NCBI GenBank assembly: GCA_013368325.1
Contig: JAACJK010000163.1
Span: 372,001 to 436,000 of the forward strand
DNA from: Ephemerocybe angulata
Lineage: Eukaryota > Basidiomycota > Agaricomycetes > Agaricales > Psathyrellaceae
Direction: 5' to 3'
DNA: 64,000 nucleotides
The position numbers and the translations under genes were made by a program. The notes under the pieces were generated by a model. That model was not told where the DNA came from and did not search any database. It worked only from the letters and a program-made list of their open reading frames with translations. Below, piece by piece: positions 1 through 11,228 of the stretch (position 1 is its first letter; each line of letters begins with the position of its first letter).

Positions 1-1482
1 GGGGTGCTTGACCCATCGGCATTCCTCCCATACTACCTTGGCTCATAGCAGTTCCCATTGGCATAGCGCCCATAGGTCCGGCCATATACCCGGGCTGGCT
101 GTATCCAGAATATCCAGAGCTTCCGCTTGAAGCATGACCCAAAGGCACTGGCCCCAGAGGTACAGATGATCCTCCAGGATATGTGACTTGACCTGGTGCA
201 TATTGCTGGGGAGGATAGCCTCCCGGATAGAGGCCAGGTGTCATCCCTCCAACGGCACTCCCTGCGTAGCCCGACCCTGCGTAAGGTGCAGGCTGCATGC
301 CAGGGTACGCCCCGGGGCCATGATGAAGAGGCATGGTCGCTGATGGGTATGGAGTTCCTTCGTACCCGTCGTATCCAGAATAACTCCCAGCATATGAACG
401 GGGTCGGGAGAGCGAGCGAGCGCGGGGGCGAGACATAGATCGTCCTCTGGGATAATCGTAGTCGCGGTCATGGTCATAGTCGAGATCGTCGTATTGTCCT
501 CTGTCCCCGTAGTCACGCTCGTAATCGCCATAGCGGGAGTGTGCTCTGGAATGGGACCTACCGCGGCCGCGGTAAGATGAGAACTCATCGTCTTGCCTCC
601 TCTTCAAGAAACAAGAAGATTAGGTCTGAGTATTGTTATGAACATCAGGGTTCACCAACCTGGTAGAAAATGAATGATGCGGTATACGCAGCTGCGTCGG
701 AAGCAGTCGACCGCGCGTATGGATCCATGACTCGTCCACCGAAGCTGAGCAATCGACTGGCTGCGAGATATAACGGTTAACGATGCGTGGCTGTAGCGGA
801 ATGATAAGGCATACCTTCTGCGACAGCAAGACCTATCAAACCTTCCCGTTGCCTTTCAATGTCGGGCCCAAGAGGTTCATACATCGACCGGTTTTGGTTC
901 CATGTGCGGTACGCTTCGTATGCTGCAGCGTGTCCTATCTCTGTAGGATTCATAATGCTGAGCTCATTCTATCAGGTCGAGCATGAGTATACCGGGCTGG
1001 TTCATATGTTAGGATCACTTACCATTCCGCCATAGGCACGGCGATGCCAATGTCTTGCTTCGTGCAAGCCCACGCCCAATCCACCTGCGTTGGACATATC
1101 AAACTGGCGAACCCGATCCCATGCATGATTGAACAGCGATCTGTCAAGCTCTGGTATCAGGGTATTGTTTGCGTTGCATTTCGCTCGAGAGACGATAATG
1201 AGGGTCGGATGCTCACGGGTCTTGACTCGGTGCATGGGCGCGGTAGTAATCGATGCCTCCCCCTTTGTAGATATAGGTCAGTGCCTCGTGTCGATGGATC
1301 ATATAAGCGCCTAACTCACAGGTCGATTGCGGCTGGTAAGTTGGAGCGGGAGGTGGTCCAATTGCGATCTTTGGAGTAATGTGGGTCAGAAGAGCAAGGG
1401 TAGAAGATGTGAATGGTGGAAAGACCTGAGATGGACCGTACGGGGCCGTACCAGGGGCCTGCGGATAGTATGGGTAGGCCAT
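1..1482 (-). CDS. Conserved basidiomycete hypothetical protein, 3' end outside window
   Basis: I do not recognise a named family. Reading the minus strand, exons at 1023-1262, 815-938, 660-760 and 1-601 join in phase. They give a conserved-looking core (motifs LDRSLFNHAWDRVRQF, AAAYEAYRTW, LIGLAVAEAS) followed by a low-complexity tail: first Arg/Asp/Ser/Tyr-rich (RGRGRSHSRAHSRYGDYERD), then Gly/Pro/Tyr/Met-rich. The likely ATG at 1482 begins a Pro/Tyr-rich segment (MAYPYYPQAPGTAPYG). Its join to the 1023-1262 exon is unresolved, because the obvious donor at 1319 is in the wrong phase, so another exon or start may exist. The tail resembles disordered RNA-associated or adhesive proteins, but that is only an impression. 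The stop codon lies beyond position 1. The gene is divergent from COG5. Confidence 0.6.
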
Positions 1483-1892
1483 TGAAACCAGAAGGAGGAG
1501 ATATCAATACGCGGAGTAAGAACGGCAGCCCTTTAAATCCTGGAGATGCTGTGCACTGTCAAGCCTAGGAGGGATGGTGTGCAAGAGATCCAGAGAATAT
1601 CGATGTCCGAGTAGAGCAGATGCTTGGGACACGAGGCAGAGAGAATCGTCGAGGTGGTCGGATAAAGGGAGAACGTTGAAGGGGTGAGGTGAGCGAAAGG
1701 AAGCTATAAAGCAGCAAGACGTTCTCGGAGATCCAAAGTTGTGTGACATCAGAGGGTGTAGGAGGGACATAGGCCCCATGAGGAAGGCTCCCATCGATTT
1801 GTCGTCCAAGTCCATGGATCCGGTCAGAGTTGCAAGAGGACAGCTTCAAGCACAGTAGCATTACATAATACAACCTCGGCTCTCCCATATCC
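1483..1892. other. Divergent intergenic region
   Basis: About 410 bases lie between the starts of the hypothetical protein (minus) and COG5 (plus). The open frames here have no recognisable domain or codon continuity with the neighbours. I see only a shared promoter region. Confidence 0.4.
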
Positions 1893-4800
1893 ATGACAGG
1901 TCTCCTTTCTCCTCCTCATGATACCCTGTGTTTTCAGCTAATAGATCTTCCAGAGTACTCCGTCTTTGCGAATCCCGACTTTGACCCGAACGACTATGCC
2001 AATGCCATCCTTGCAGGCGAGCCGTATCCACCACCGACGTCAGACTCCAAAACTGGACATGCTAAATCTCTGGGAACGACGAAGTCGACAGGACAAGACT
2101 CGATAGGCAAGGAAGACATCTCTGTTGCGCTTTCCAAGTTGACATTTGGGATCGACGACGTGTCTAAGCAAATCAAAAGTCTGGTAGAGTCTGCAAGGCC
2201 CTTGCTATGTCGAAGCATCTGACGCGAAGGCGCGCGCCTAGGTCACTGCCCATCATGAACATCTCCTTGGGCAAGCTGCCAGTGCGAGCAGTCTTTCTGG
2301 GTCACTGGTATCCGTGCGTTCAGGATTGAACGAATTGAATAACTCTCTAGAGAAGTGAGTCCCCTTGTACCACCCACCTGCAAGAACGCGATCACGACTT
2401 CTTGTAGACTTCAACAACGCGTACATGTCCCCTACGAAGCCCTTCAAGAACTTGTTGTACGCCTTCGGAAGTTGCAAGAAGCTGCCGATATCTTGCGCAG
2501 GACATCGCGTTTTGTTATTCTCGCTCGTCGGTTACAACTCCAGATGAGCGAGATGAAGAGCGGGACCGACAACTCACCTTCAACTGGCGCTTCCCAGAAC
2601 CTAGATGTAGAGGATGACAGAGAACGAGCCATTGCGAAGGCAGCGCTGACAATATCTGAAATCTGTCAGTTAAATCTATATCAAGAATTCCGTGCTCTGA
2701 CTTCTTGCAGCCGCCATTCTCGATGGCCCTAGTGTCGCCAACGATAGTTCGGACACCTTTGGCGCCACCTCCCTGCGATCGATATCTGCGGTTGCAGCAT
2801 TTGAACCCTTCGTGGAGGAGTCTAAAACGCAAGTGAATACGGAGATGGAACAAATGGTCATGACTGGCCTAAAGACGTTGGTGAGTCTTTCCCTCCCCAG
2901 CATTGGCGACGAATGCTTATCCGCTTTAGAACCAAACAGTGCTGGCGTCGTCTCTTCAAACAGCTTTCAATCTAGGAGTTCTCCCAGAGCTAGTCTCGAA
3001 TCTCTTGCACGACCTTTCCCAGGCAGTGGAAGATCGCATTAAATCTGCGTTCGACCTCTCCAAGATATCCAAGGAAGCTTTGTCCAAAGGTTCGCCCCAT
3101 CTTTTCCAACTGGACTATCCTATAATTTACCATACACTCAGAACCAGCAAGCAACTCTTCTCAGTCATATAGGTCTCGTGTCCGCACGGAGCCGACTAAT
3201 GTGACGGCACCTCAATGGGCTGCTGCTTTGTGGGGTCGGCTTGAAGCCATGTTCGATGAAATGGCAGAATGTTGCATCAAAGTGCGGCATTTATAAGTCA
3301 ACAGTAATTGTATGCTCAACGCCTTCACGACAGGTTTATGCTCTGGAGAAGGTTCTTAAGATCAAGAAGAATCCGAATACCCTCAGTTCGTTCCTCGATG
3401 AAGTCGTCAAGGCAAGTCGACTTTCAGTCCCTGGCGCCGATTTTTCTAATTTCCAAGGATAGGCGCTGGATAACAAGCCAAGTGCCATGTTTTGGATGTC
3501 ACTGGGCGTTGCTCTGGACAAGTACTTCAGAGATTCCGCCAAAGGTACGGGCTCCGAAACCCCCTTGCCACAAGTAACTGATCTGGCTTTCCGCACCCCT
3601 CTAAGCATCTGCTTTCCTGCAACAGACGCTTGTTACGGGATATCCCAAGCTTTTGAGGCTGTTCCATCAATTCTTCAGTCGCATCGCTGTTCACACTGAC
3701 ACTGTATACACCGATACCCACCAAAGGTTCGCTGATACACTTCATCTCGCACCATGGTTGCGTTTCTAAACTCCTTTAGCCCAGAGACCATACTGGTCCT
3801 GCGTTCCCTGGCGCAGCTCGAGATCCAGTATCTTTCTCGTTCCGCAAATAAGCTGAACGAGACGATTACCCAGGCTTTCTCTGGGGGTTCACGGTCACCC
3901 CCAAGTACAACAGAAGCCTCCACTCTTTGCCGGATTGCCGCGAACGAGATCGATTCCGCCAAATTCGACCCCCTTCTTGTTAAGTCGGTTGCCAAGAACG
4001 TCGCGACATGCTTGGACAGCGTGGTCAACAAGGCTGACAACATGGTAAATTCCACTGCGAGATCTTTTCACTCCCGTGCTTAACCCAAACAGATGATTCG
4101 AGATCGCTCTGCGCTGTCATTGCTTGGGCCGATCGCGACTCCCCAACACCTTCTCAATGCATCACTGGCCACATTCCTATACCAATCTTCGCTTCGTCTT
4201 TCGCAGCTTGAAGGTGAGCACAATGCAGGTGTATATAAACTCATCAAACCGGCCATCGAGGTAAGTATTATTACGCGATCTCTGGATTCGTGGCTGATTA
4301 TTCGACAGAACATACAAGATATGTATGCAACACTTGTTTCTCCAATGCAGCAAGCCATCCAGAGGGAGATCAGTGCAATCCTTGCCAAACTACACCGGAT
4401 TGACTTCGGGCAGCAAAATTCAATGCCTAGTGGCTCTAGCCTTTGCCTAAGAGAACTGTCGGAGAAGCTATCCTTCATAAAGGACGAAGTCCTTGGGACC
4501 TATGATATTGGTGAAGCTGGTCGGGCATGGTAAGAGAGTACACCTGGTTCCTGCCTCTGTAACCTCACCTCCGCCTCTAGGATCGTGTCTATTGTCAAGT
4601 TTACCATCCGGAACTTCCTCCTCCACATTTCAATCGCAAAGCCACTTAGCGAATCGGGAAAGCTTCAGATGACGAGCGACATGACCGAGTTGGAGTTTGC
4701 TTTAAACTCGTTCATGGCACAGAACAATCAATCGAGGCGCGGAGATAATTTGCAGGCGCTTGGCGAAGAGTATCGGGCACTGAGGGCAATGAGGTACGCT

Positions 4801-5176
4801 GAATTCTTTTCTGTCTTCCCGAAGGCGCTCACAACAATATTTTAGACCGCTGCTTTTCCTCGAGAACCAGGACCTCTCCTCCCCGGAAGCAACCTCGCAC
4901 CTTCCTCCAATCATAGTCCTACACCACATTCTCGTGCGGTCTACGATTCCACTTCCTCACAAGCTTCATGGATGGCAGGAGGCCGAATACGTGCGGTGGC
5001 TGGACGAGCACACAGAACAGGAATCGTGGACACTCATTGACGGTGGCCTGTCGCATTGGGAGCGTATTGCGGAGGCGGAAGGAACAGATACCCAGGAGGC
5101 GAACGTCTACGCGGCGTTGGCTCGAACCGTGCTGAAGAATTGCCGGGAGCGTGGCCAAGCAATAGGGGAGGTGTAG
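1893..5176 (+). CDS. COG5: Conserved oligomeric Golgi complex subunit 5
   Basis: COG5 belongs to lobe B of the COG tether, which captures intra-Golgi retrograde vesicles. The first exon (1893-2183) carries the family N-terminus (PEYSVFANPDFDPNDYANAI, then ISVALSKLTFGIDDVSKQIK). Exon 2 (2242-2354) and the exon from 2408 join in phase and continue the helical N-terminal bundle (HVPYEALQELVVRLRKLQEA). About ten further exons extend to a C-terminal exon with LPHKLHGWQEAEYVRWLDEH and a stop at 5174-5176. The assembled protein is close to the usual fungal COG5 length and I see no frameshift. One junction near 3080-3180 uses a weak donor and is uncertain. The ATG at 1893 is the first in frame with the conserved N-terminus. 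Confidence 0.88.
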
Positions 5177-5284
5177 TATCACCCTGGGGAAATAGAATAC
5201 GCATCGGATCCTTCGGCTTTCCCTCTGGTTTTCGGTGATATGTAGTGAACCTGTATAAATCATGTGACAGGAATTTTGGATTCC

Positions 5285-5290
5285 GAGTCA
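5285..5290 (-). promoter_or_regulatory. TGACTC bZIP (Gcn4/Cpc1-like) core upstream of ILV6
   Basis: The plus strand reads gagtca, which is TGACTC on the minus strand, about 170 bases upstream of the ILV6 ATG. Fungal amino-acid biosynthesis genes are commonly controlled by Gcn4/Cpc1 through TGACTCA-type sites. This copy has the six-base core but not the final A. A six-mer is weak evidence. Confidence 0.3.
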
Positions 5291-5397
5291 AAGTCAAGTT
5301 CGTGGAAATGCTGCCTCCTCCTCTTCTTCCCAGCTCCTGCAGGCATTAACGCTCGACTCTGTGGAACTGATACACCAAGTGTTCGCTATCTGACCAG

Positions 5398-5447
5398 GTA
5401 AGAAGAGGAGTTGATGTGAGATTGGGCCGAGCATGACGCAGTCATAG
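5398..5447 (+). promoter_or_regulatory. Probable 5'UTR intron of ILV6 containing two tiny uORFs
   Basis: A canonical GTAAGA donor at 5398 and a CATAG acceptor ending at 5447 bound a 50-base segment that stops nine bases before the ILV6 ATG. Inside it are two upstream start codons: a start-stop ATG TGA at 5414-5419 and a four-codon ORF at 5433-5447. Splicing would remove both. Unspliced messages would keep both just ahead of the coding start. Confidence 0.5.
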
Positions 5448-5456
5448 GACATCACA

Positions 5457-6624
5457 ATGTCGCTTGCTTCTCTCGTGCGCTCGCGGGGTTTGACCAGGGC
5501 GTCAACGCGTCTTTTCTCGTCGAGTGCGGCCGTCAAGTCGGGCTCATCTAAACCACCCCAGGCACCCAAGTCCGTGGACGACTCGACCTCGGCGCTTGAC
5601 TACAAGAAGTTCCAGCGCTCGCGGCCTCCCCCGCTTCCTGCCCCTGAGCTGCCGAGATCGCGAAGTGTTGAAGAAGCTGTCACCAACATCCTGTACAACA
5701 CTCCCCCTCCGAACCTCCAACCTTTCAAGAAGTGCGTTGACCTTGCACAGTTGCCGAATCTTGAACTCACATCTGCTTTTGCAGGCATATCCTCAACTGT
5801 CTGGTGCAGAATGAGCCCGGTGTGCTGTCTCGCGTATCGGGTATCTTGGCTGGAAGGGGCGTCAACATCGACTCCTTGGTCGTGTGCCGAACGGAGATTC
5901 GCGATCTGAGTCGCATGTGTATCGTTCTCAAGGGACAGGACACTGTTGTGGAGCAGGCAAGGAGACAACTGGAGGATCTGGTGAGTCCCATACATTTCTG
6001 TGGGTTGAGAGCCGTTCAACTGAGTACAAACCCCCCTTCATTTTCAGGTCCCTGTCTGGGCTGTTTTGGACTACACCGAGACCCGCGTCATCTCCCGAGA
6101 GCTCCTCCTTGCCAAGGTTTCCATCCTCGGGCCTGAATATGTTGACGAACAGTTCGAAGGTGGCCCGTTCCACGAACCCCGCACTGTCGACCCCAAGCTC
6201 GAGCGGGAAACCGCCCTCGCACAGAACTTCGAGCATGGTGCGGAAGCCGAGCATGTTGCCCCTGCTCTGACGCCGTCAGAGGCCTTGCGCCTGAAGCACG
6301 AGCACTTGCACCATCTCAGCGTCCTTGCGAAGCAGTTCGGTGCCAAGGTCGTCGATGTTAGCGAGCACAGCGTAATTGTCGAGCTGACCGCGAAGACCTC
6401 CCGCGTGGAGGCATTCTTGAACTTGCTTAAACCTTTCGGAATTCTTGAGGCTGCCCGAACAGGTGTGTTGAAGCTATATACCATGGCACCTACTTGAGGC
6501 GACTGACTTTCCTTCTTCCTTAGGTACCATGGCTATGCCCAGAACTCCCATCCGAACTGACGAGGAGGATGTTCCAGAGGCAGAGGGCAGCTCCATGGAC
6601 GCCAGCCTTCTCCCCCCTGGCTAA
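5457..6624 (+). CDS. ILV6: Acetolactate synthase regulatory (small) subunit, mitochondrial
   Basis: This is the regulatory subunit of acetohydroxyacid synthase. It stimulates the catalytic subunit ILV2 and gives valine feedback control at the first common step of branched-chain amino-acid synthesis in mitochondria. Exons are 5457-5731, 5785-5980, 6048-6462 and 6524-6624, all joining in phase. Residues 1-30 (MSLASLVRSRGLTRASTRLF) look like a mitochondrial presequence. The ACT domain begins at HILNCLVQNEPGVLSRVSGI and includes GRGVNIDSLVV. A second ACT-like region at the C-terminus reads FGAKVVDVSEHSVIVELTAK. The protein ends with an acidic tail. Length, about 328 residues, suits fungal ILV6. 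Possible regulation by a 5'UTR intron is listed separately. Confidence 0.93.
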
Positions 6625-7750
6625 AAGGTTTCATGATAATAGGTTGCGTGTGTTTGCTTTCGAGGATCTGTGGATATATCTTAATTTGGATTTCCGTATT
6701 CTGAGATATGAGATGTCCATTGTCGAGAGGATATGTGTCGATGGCTCGAGGCATACGGCACTTGTCTCCCAGCACCAGGTCCGTGCACCAAGGTTACGGG
6801 CGTCTAAGCGCGGGAGCGGTGCCTGTTCTCTCGACTCGAAGGCTTGTCAAGGAGAAATGGATCCTCGCTGTCTGTACGTATCCACTCACGCATCAGATGG
6901 AAGAGGGCGGCGACCAGCCCTGGTGCCAGCGAACAATACCCTCTCTCAGCTCAATGAGAAAAGGAACATTAGGTTTTGCATTGTTCCCCTAATGCGGGAA
7001 TAGCGAGCCACTCGAGTCTCCTCGAGCTGGTTCACCTGCCCTTCTTGGGGAAACACGAGGCATCATCCATTCCGCAGTTTCCCACTCTCATCAAGGATGC
7101 CCGGTGCTGAGCAGGGAATTGAAGTCCTTATACTGTAGTCCGAAGGCTGCTGTTATTGGCCTCTTCAAACATCTCTGTGGACAGTTAGAAGCGATATCAC
7201 GACACCCGTGTTCTCGCAGATTACAATTAATATGACCGTCCATCGATTCATCTGCGAAGTAGGTGTGCAAAAGGCGGTTTTATTCAGTGAAGAGTCCATC
7301 CAGGACGGATGCATAGATATATGTTATACAGTACAGATGGGAAGAGCTGATAAAATTAGTTATATGGTTCTGCGACAGCGAAGAACGACGGAGATGGGGG
7401 CAGAGCGACGAAGCTGTCTGTGGCGAGCGAAGAGCAGTGACAAAACGAAGGCTGACGTGTCGGCAAACGATCGCACTAATAACAGAATGCAAAGGTAGAA
7501 AAACAAAAACAGCAGCAGAAGATAACGACAAGTAAAACTGGCGAAAGAAACTAGACAAAACGACAAATGAGAACGGGGGTCAGCGTGCAGACAACAAAAC
7601 AAACAGATGGAACGAGATAAGTAGTGCGAGGGGTTCAAAGATGAGAGCGAAATTCAACGAGACAGCGACGATAAGAGCAAGCGATGACAGACAAAATAAC
7701 AAAAAAAACGAGATAGAAAGCGATGTGTGAGATAGATAGGGCGAAGTAGT
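6625..7750. other. Convergent intergenic region without recognised gene
   Basis: About 1.1 kb lies between the 3' ends of ILV6 and the HMG-box gene. The longest open frames here (for example 6569-7003 plus) run on from ILV6 coding sequence or lack any domain. The part nearest 7750 is A/G-rich on the plus strand and is probably the 3'UTR of the HMG-box gene. I see no tRNA or repeat. Confidence 0.4.
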
Positions 7751-9556
7751 CTAGAGGCGTGAAACGCCGATAGGAGTGAGTGGGGAGGGTTGGTCGAAGG
7801 AACCTTCGTTGTCAGCAAAACGAGGAGGTTTCCAACTACCTGCGACGCGGCGGGCGGCAAATTGAGCTGCACCAGGGGGGGGAGCATAGTTCGATCTGTG
7901 ATCGCTTCCAGCATTGCTGAGGTCGACAGATAGAGCAACTTGATGGATCGCTGGTGTTGGTGGCATCGAAGGATGGGAAGCAGTCGATGGAGAACTCTCA
8001 CCGGATGGCAAGCCTGCCTGAAGAGCATCGAAAAAGCTCTGAGGTAGTTCAGGAATTTCATGCGACTGATTATCCTGCTGTTGCTGCTGCTCGTAAGAAG
8101 AGTTAGAGGTGGAGCCAGCGTCCAGCATCCCGTGGTTGAGGTAAGCCGTGTAGTCAAACTCATCATATTGGCCAAATTGACCAAGGTCGACAAGGACTTC
8201 GCCTTCAGGATGCGCGTCCAACGTGTTTGACTCAAAGTTGGACAACGCGAAGATGTCGTGGCCAACACGCATAGCTTCAAGATTGTTGTGACATCCCGAG
8301 TCCTCAGGAAGGAGGCTCGAAACGTTGCCAAAGAAGTTGGAGTCAACATTGAAGGAAAGCTAGAACGGGGGCCACGCGCTTAGAGCAGTATTTAAACGGT
8401 TGATTGAGTCACTGACCTGCTGGTTCTCGAAAGGCTGGAAGGAGAGGCCCTCAAAGTTGTAGATGTTAGGAATTTCATCGCCACCATACGATTGTGTCAC
8501 GTCTGGATATTGGCCACCGAAGTCATTTTGCGAACCAGTCGTGATATTGTTGGGATGGGACACCATAGTCGCCATTGGCATCGGAAGGCTGACGTTGGGG
8601 GCATGAGGAGTAGGCGCTTGGGCCGTCTGAGCATTCAAATACATCGACTGGGTAGCAGCAGGGCCCAGGAGAGCGAGATACGGATTTGTCCCCGAGGACG
8701 CTGGGGTGGTAGCGGTGGGGGCGGCAGTAGGTGGCATAGGGGTATTGGTGGGTATCGCTGTGGCAGTAGGTGGTGGTTGGGAGTAGCGAGGATCGTAAGA
8801 TTCGTCAGAGGTCGACTCTGGGGTAGATTCGGGAGTGGGTGAGGAAGCTAGTGATACTGGAGGTGACGGGCCTGCCGAGCCAAACAGATCCATTGGGTAG
8901 TATATGCCTTGGTTCATAGGCGGGTATAGCGAAAGATTTCGTTGCTGAGGAACGGGAAGCGGCAGGGAGAATGAAGTAGAAGGTGCGGGTTGGGCTTGCT
9001 GTTGAGGGAGCGGCGGCATTTGAAGTTGCGAATGCGAATTCGATGCTTGGCGATTTCGCTGCTGACGAGCTTTTCGTTCTGCCTCCTTCTCCGCTTTCTT
9101 CTGGGACCTCAGGGCTGCCTTCTCCTCCTTCTTCATGGGCTGAAAGCGATATCCGGGGTACTTAATCGCGTGTTCCGCCTTTTTCTCGTCCGCCAGACGC
9201 TCGTACTGTGAACGAATTTCTGGCTTCTCCTTCCTCCACATCTGTGATATCGTTTGCGACACTTCGGACTGAGCTCTCCGCTCTCCACGCTCAGTCGGGG
9301 GCATTTCCTTGAGCTTGTCGGAACGGTACAAAATCCAGGCGTTCGGAGGGCGCGGTGCGGTGGATGTGGGTTTTGCCATGGCTAACGCGGAGTGCGTCCC
9401 CGGGGACGTGTTGCGAATCGGGCCAGCTTGGGAATTCATGTCGGTGGACATGACTGGCAGCGATTGCAGCGCGCACGCTGGGGAGTATGAGGGCGGGAGG
9501 AAAGGGCGACGTCGTGGTCCAGGTTGAAGCTGATCACACCTTTCCTGGGAATCCAT
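7751..9556 (-). CDS. MATA-type HMG-box transcription factor
   Basis: Two exons, 8417-9556 and 7751-8359, join in phase across a 57-base intron to give about 581 residues. The HMG box starts near residue 68 with RPPNAWILYRSDKLKEM, the signature of the MATA/SRY-like HMG class, and continues through SQMWRKEKPEIRSQYERLAD and a Lys/Arg-rich helix (KAEKEAERKARQQRNRQ) that may carry a nuclear localisation signal. The rest is Pro/Ser/Thr/Gln-rich and disordered, with a polyglutamine run, typical of an activation region. I chose the ATG at 9556 because the longer frame to 9577 starts with TTG. Fungal relatives regulate mating, fruiting or stress responses; which applies here cannot be read from sequence. 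A STE3 receptor lies in the window but about 34 kb away. Confidence 0.85.
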
Positions 9557-9915
9557 GTTCAACACGAACCGAACCAAGCCTGCCGCCCCAACACCGCCGG
9601 CTCACGTGCGCTCATCGATTAAACTGGTTCGCTCCCTCGACAACTTTAATTAGGTGATGTCACCCGGTTTTCCTCCTGGTACACAGATCGCAAGAATTGG
9701 ATGAGAACGCCTTGATTCAACACAACGGATATATACTAGTACAGCACGAATACACCATGCGGATACAGAGAACACAAACTTTTGAACGTCCATGAGAGAC
9801 CCGGTCTGAAGGAATGCGAGTACAGTGATGGGATAACAAGAAAAGGAAAAATGAGAGTGGTCATGATCAAAAGACTAGATGGTGCCTGTGAATGCTGGAC
9901 TCAAGGTCCGGCAGT
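9557..9915. promoter_or_regulatory. Upstream region of HMG gene and 3' flank of RNA-binding gene
   Basis: These 359 bases contain a perfect E-box CACGTG at 9603-9608, about 47 bases upstream of the HMG-box ATG, and a palindrome GGTGATGTCACC at 9653-9664. Both are candidate regulator sites. The distal half is probably the 3'UTR of the glycine-rich RNA-binding gene. No coding signal is seen. Confidence 0.3.
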
Positions 9916-10782
9916 TCAGTAACCCTGGCCTCCGCCGCCTGTAGAAAAAAACCTCAGATGAGTACGAAAGATCTGTGAAGCTCGGTGACATACCATAGCT
10001 ACCCTGCTGGCCGTATCCTCCGCCACCCTGCTGGTAGCCTCCACCGTAGCCTCCCTGGCCACCGTATCCTCCCTGGCCACCACCGCCATATCCTCCCTGG
10101 CCACCACCGTAGCCTCCTCCACCTGAAGGTCATGTCAATCAATGCGGAACAGCTGAAACAACGGGGCATGTACCGGAGTATCCTCCTCCACCACCACCGT
10201 AGCCTCCACCTCCGCCTCCGCCTCCTCCACCGCGGGCGTTGGCGAGGTTGACCTTGATGCGCCTACCATCGAGCTCCTGCTCGTTGAGGCCAGCAATAGC
10301 GGCCTCGGCCTCCTGGGCGGTACCGTAGGTCACGAAACCGAATCCACGGGAGCGACCAGTATCACGATCCCTCATGACGATAGACTAGGAGCCAAGTAAA
10401 CATCAGTCATTGACTCTCACAGCAGAAAATGGTGGTAATCGGAATGTGTGCAAGTCATCGCGCGAACGAGACCAGACGGAGAAACGACGACGATGCAGAG
10501 AGAGACAGAGAGAGATAAGATAGCGCACATCGAGAACTCCGCCAAAATCCGAGAATGCCTATAATTGGACACAACATATGCGATAAGACATCACGGCGAG
10601 CAGCGAGATCCAGCTACGTAGTATACTGACTTGACGCAGAGTATCATCGGTCGTGTTCCAGCTCAGATTGCTACAATCAGGTAACTATTAGTCGCTACCC
10701 CTCCCACAGTCGCCCAGGGAGAAGCATGCTAGCACAAGATCACGAATGCGCAGACTGACCCAACGTAAACTTTGGCAGACAT
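9916..10782 (-). CDS. Glycine-rich RNA-binding protein with one RRM
   Basis: Six exons join in phase to 151 residues: 10760-10782 (23 bases), 10631-10670 (40), 10529-10558 (30), 10174-10384, 9994-10122 and 9916-9938 (23). The product has one RRM with RNP2 at residues 3-8 (KVYVGN; the Asn codon is in the second exon) and RNP1 as SRGFGFVTYG, followed by VNLANARGGG and a Gly/Tyr/Gln-rich tail of GGYGG repeats. Such proteins bind single-stranded RNA or act as RNA chaperones in cold or stress responses, and the tail often drives phase separation. The RRM is spread over four exons, three of them very short, so gene finders that dislike micro-exons may truncate it. Confidence 0.88.
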
Positions 10783-11228
10783 GATGAAGACGAGATCGAA
10801 ACAAATGAAAGCGAAACTTGGGAACTGAGAAACAAGACCGAGAACCGAGACAAACGGAACTGTAGGAAGATTGTTTGGGAGAAGGAGCGAGTGAGGAAGA
10901 ATGGAATGGGTGGAGAGCTTATAAGCACCCCACGGATTTGAGACTCCGCTACGATCCCAGCAAGTCACCTGCAGTGCAAATAAACTTCTCCAATACATTC
11001 CTTGGTCTCGTGAGCTATGCCGCACGGACCGCAAATCCAATGGAATCTTGAATCCATTCTAAACCGGGGTATCCATACGAAATAGACAAAACCAGGTTCG
11101 TAAGATATAGTATCGAAAGTGTTGAAAACCGTCCGGGCATAAGGTAAAGGGTAGTCATGAAATGTCGTTACGAAAAAAGGGAAAAGTATCCAGAAGTCTG
11201 CGGCCGAGAGCACCCAACTCGAGGTCGA
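10783..11228. other. Intergenic region
   Basis: About 446 bases between the RNA-binding gene start and the 3' end of the ABC transporter, both on the minus strand. Apart from the TATA-like element I see no gene. Confidence 0.4.
10918..10925 (-). promoter_or_regulatory. TATA-like element of the glycine-rich RNA-binding gene
   Basis: CTTATAAG lies about 136 bases upstream of the ATG on the minus strand. The position fits a TATA box with a leader of about 100 bases. Evidence is motif and position only. Confidence 0.35.

Noticed and set aside
9557..9577. Seven-codon upstream extension of the HMG-box protein
   Set aside because: The extension begins with TTG; the first true ATG is at 9556.
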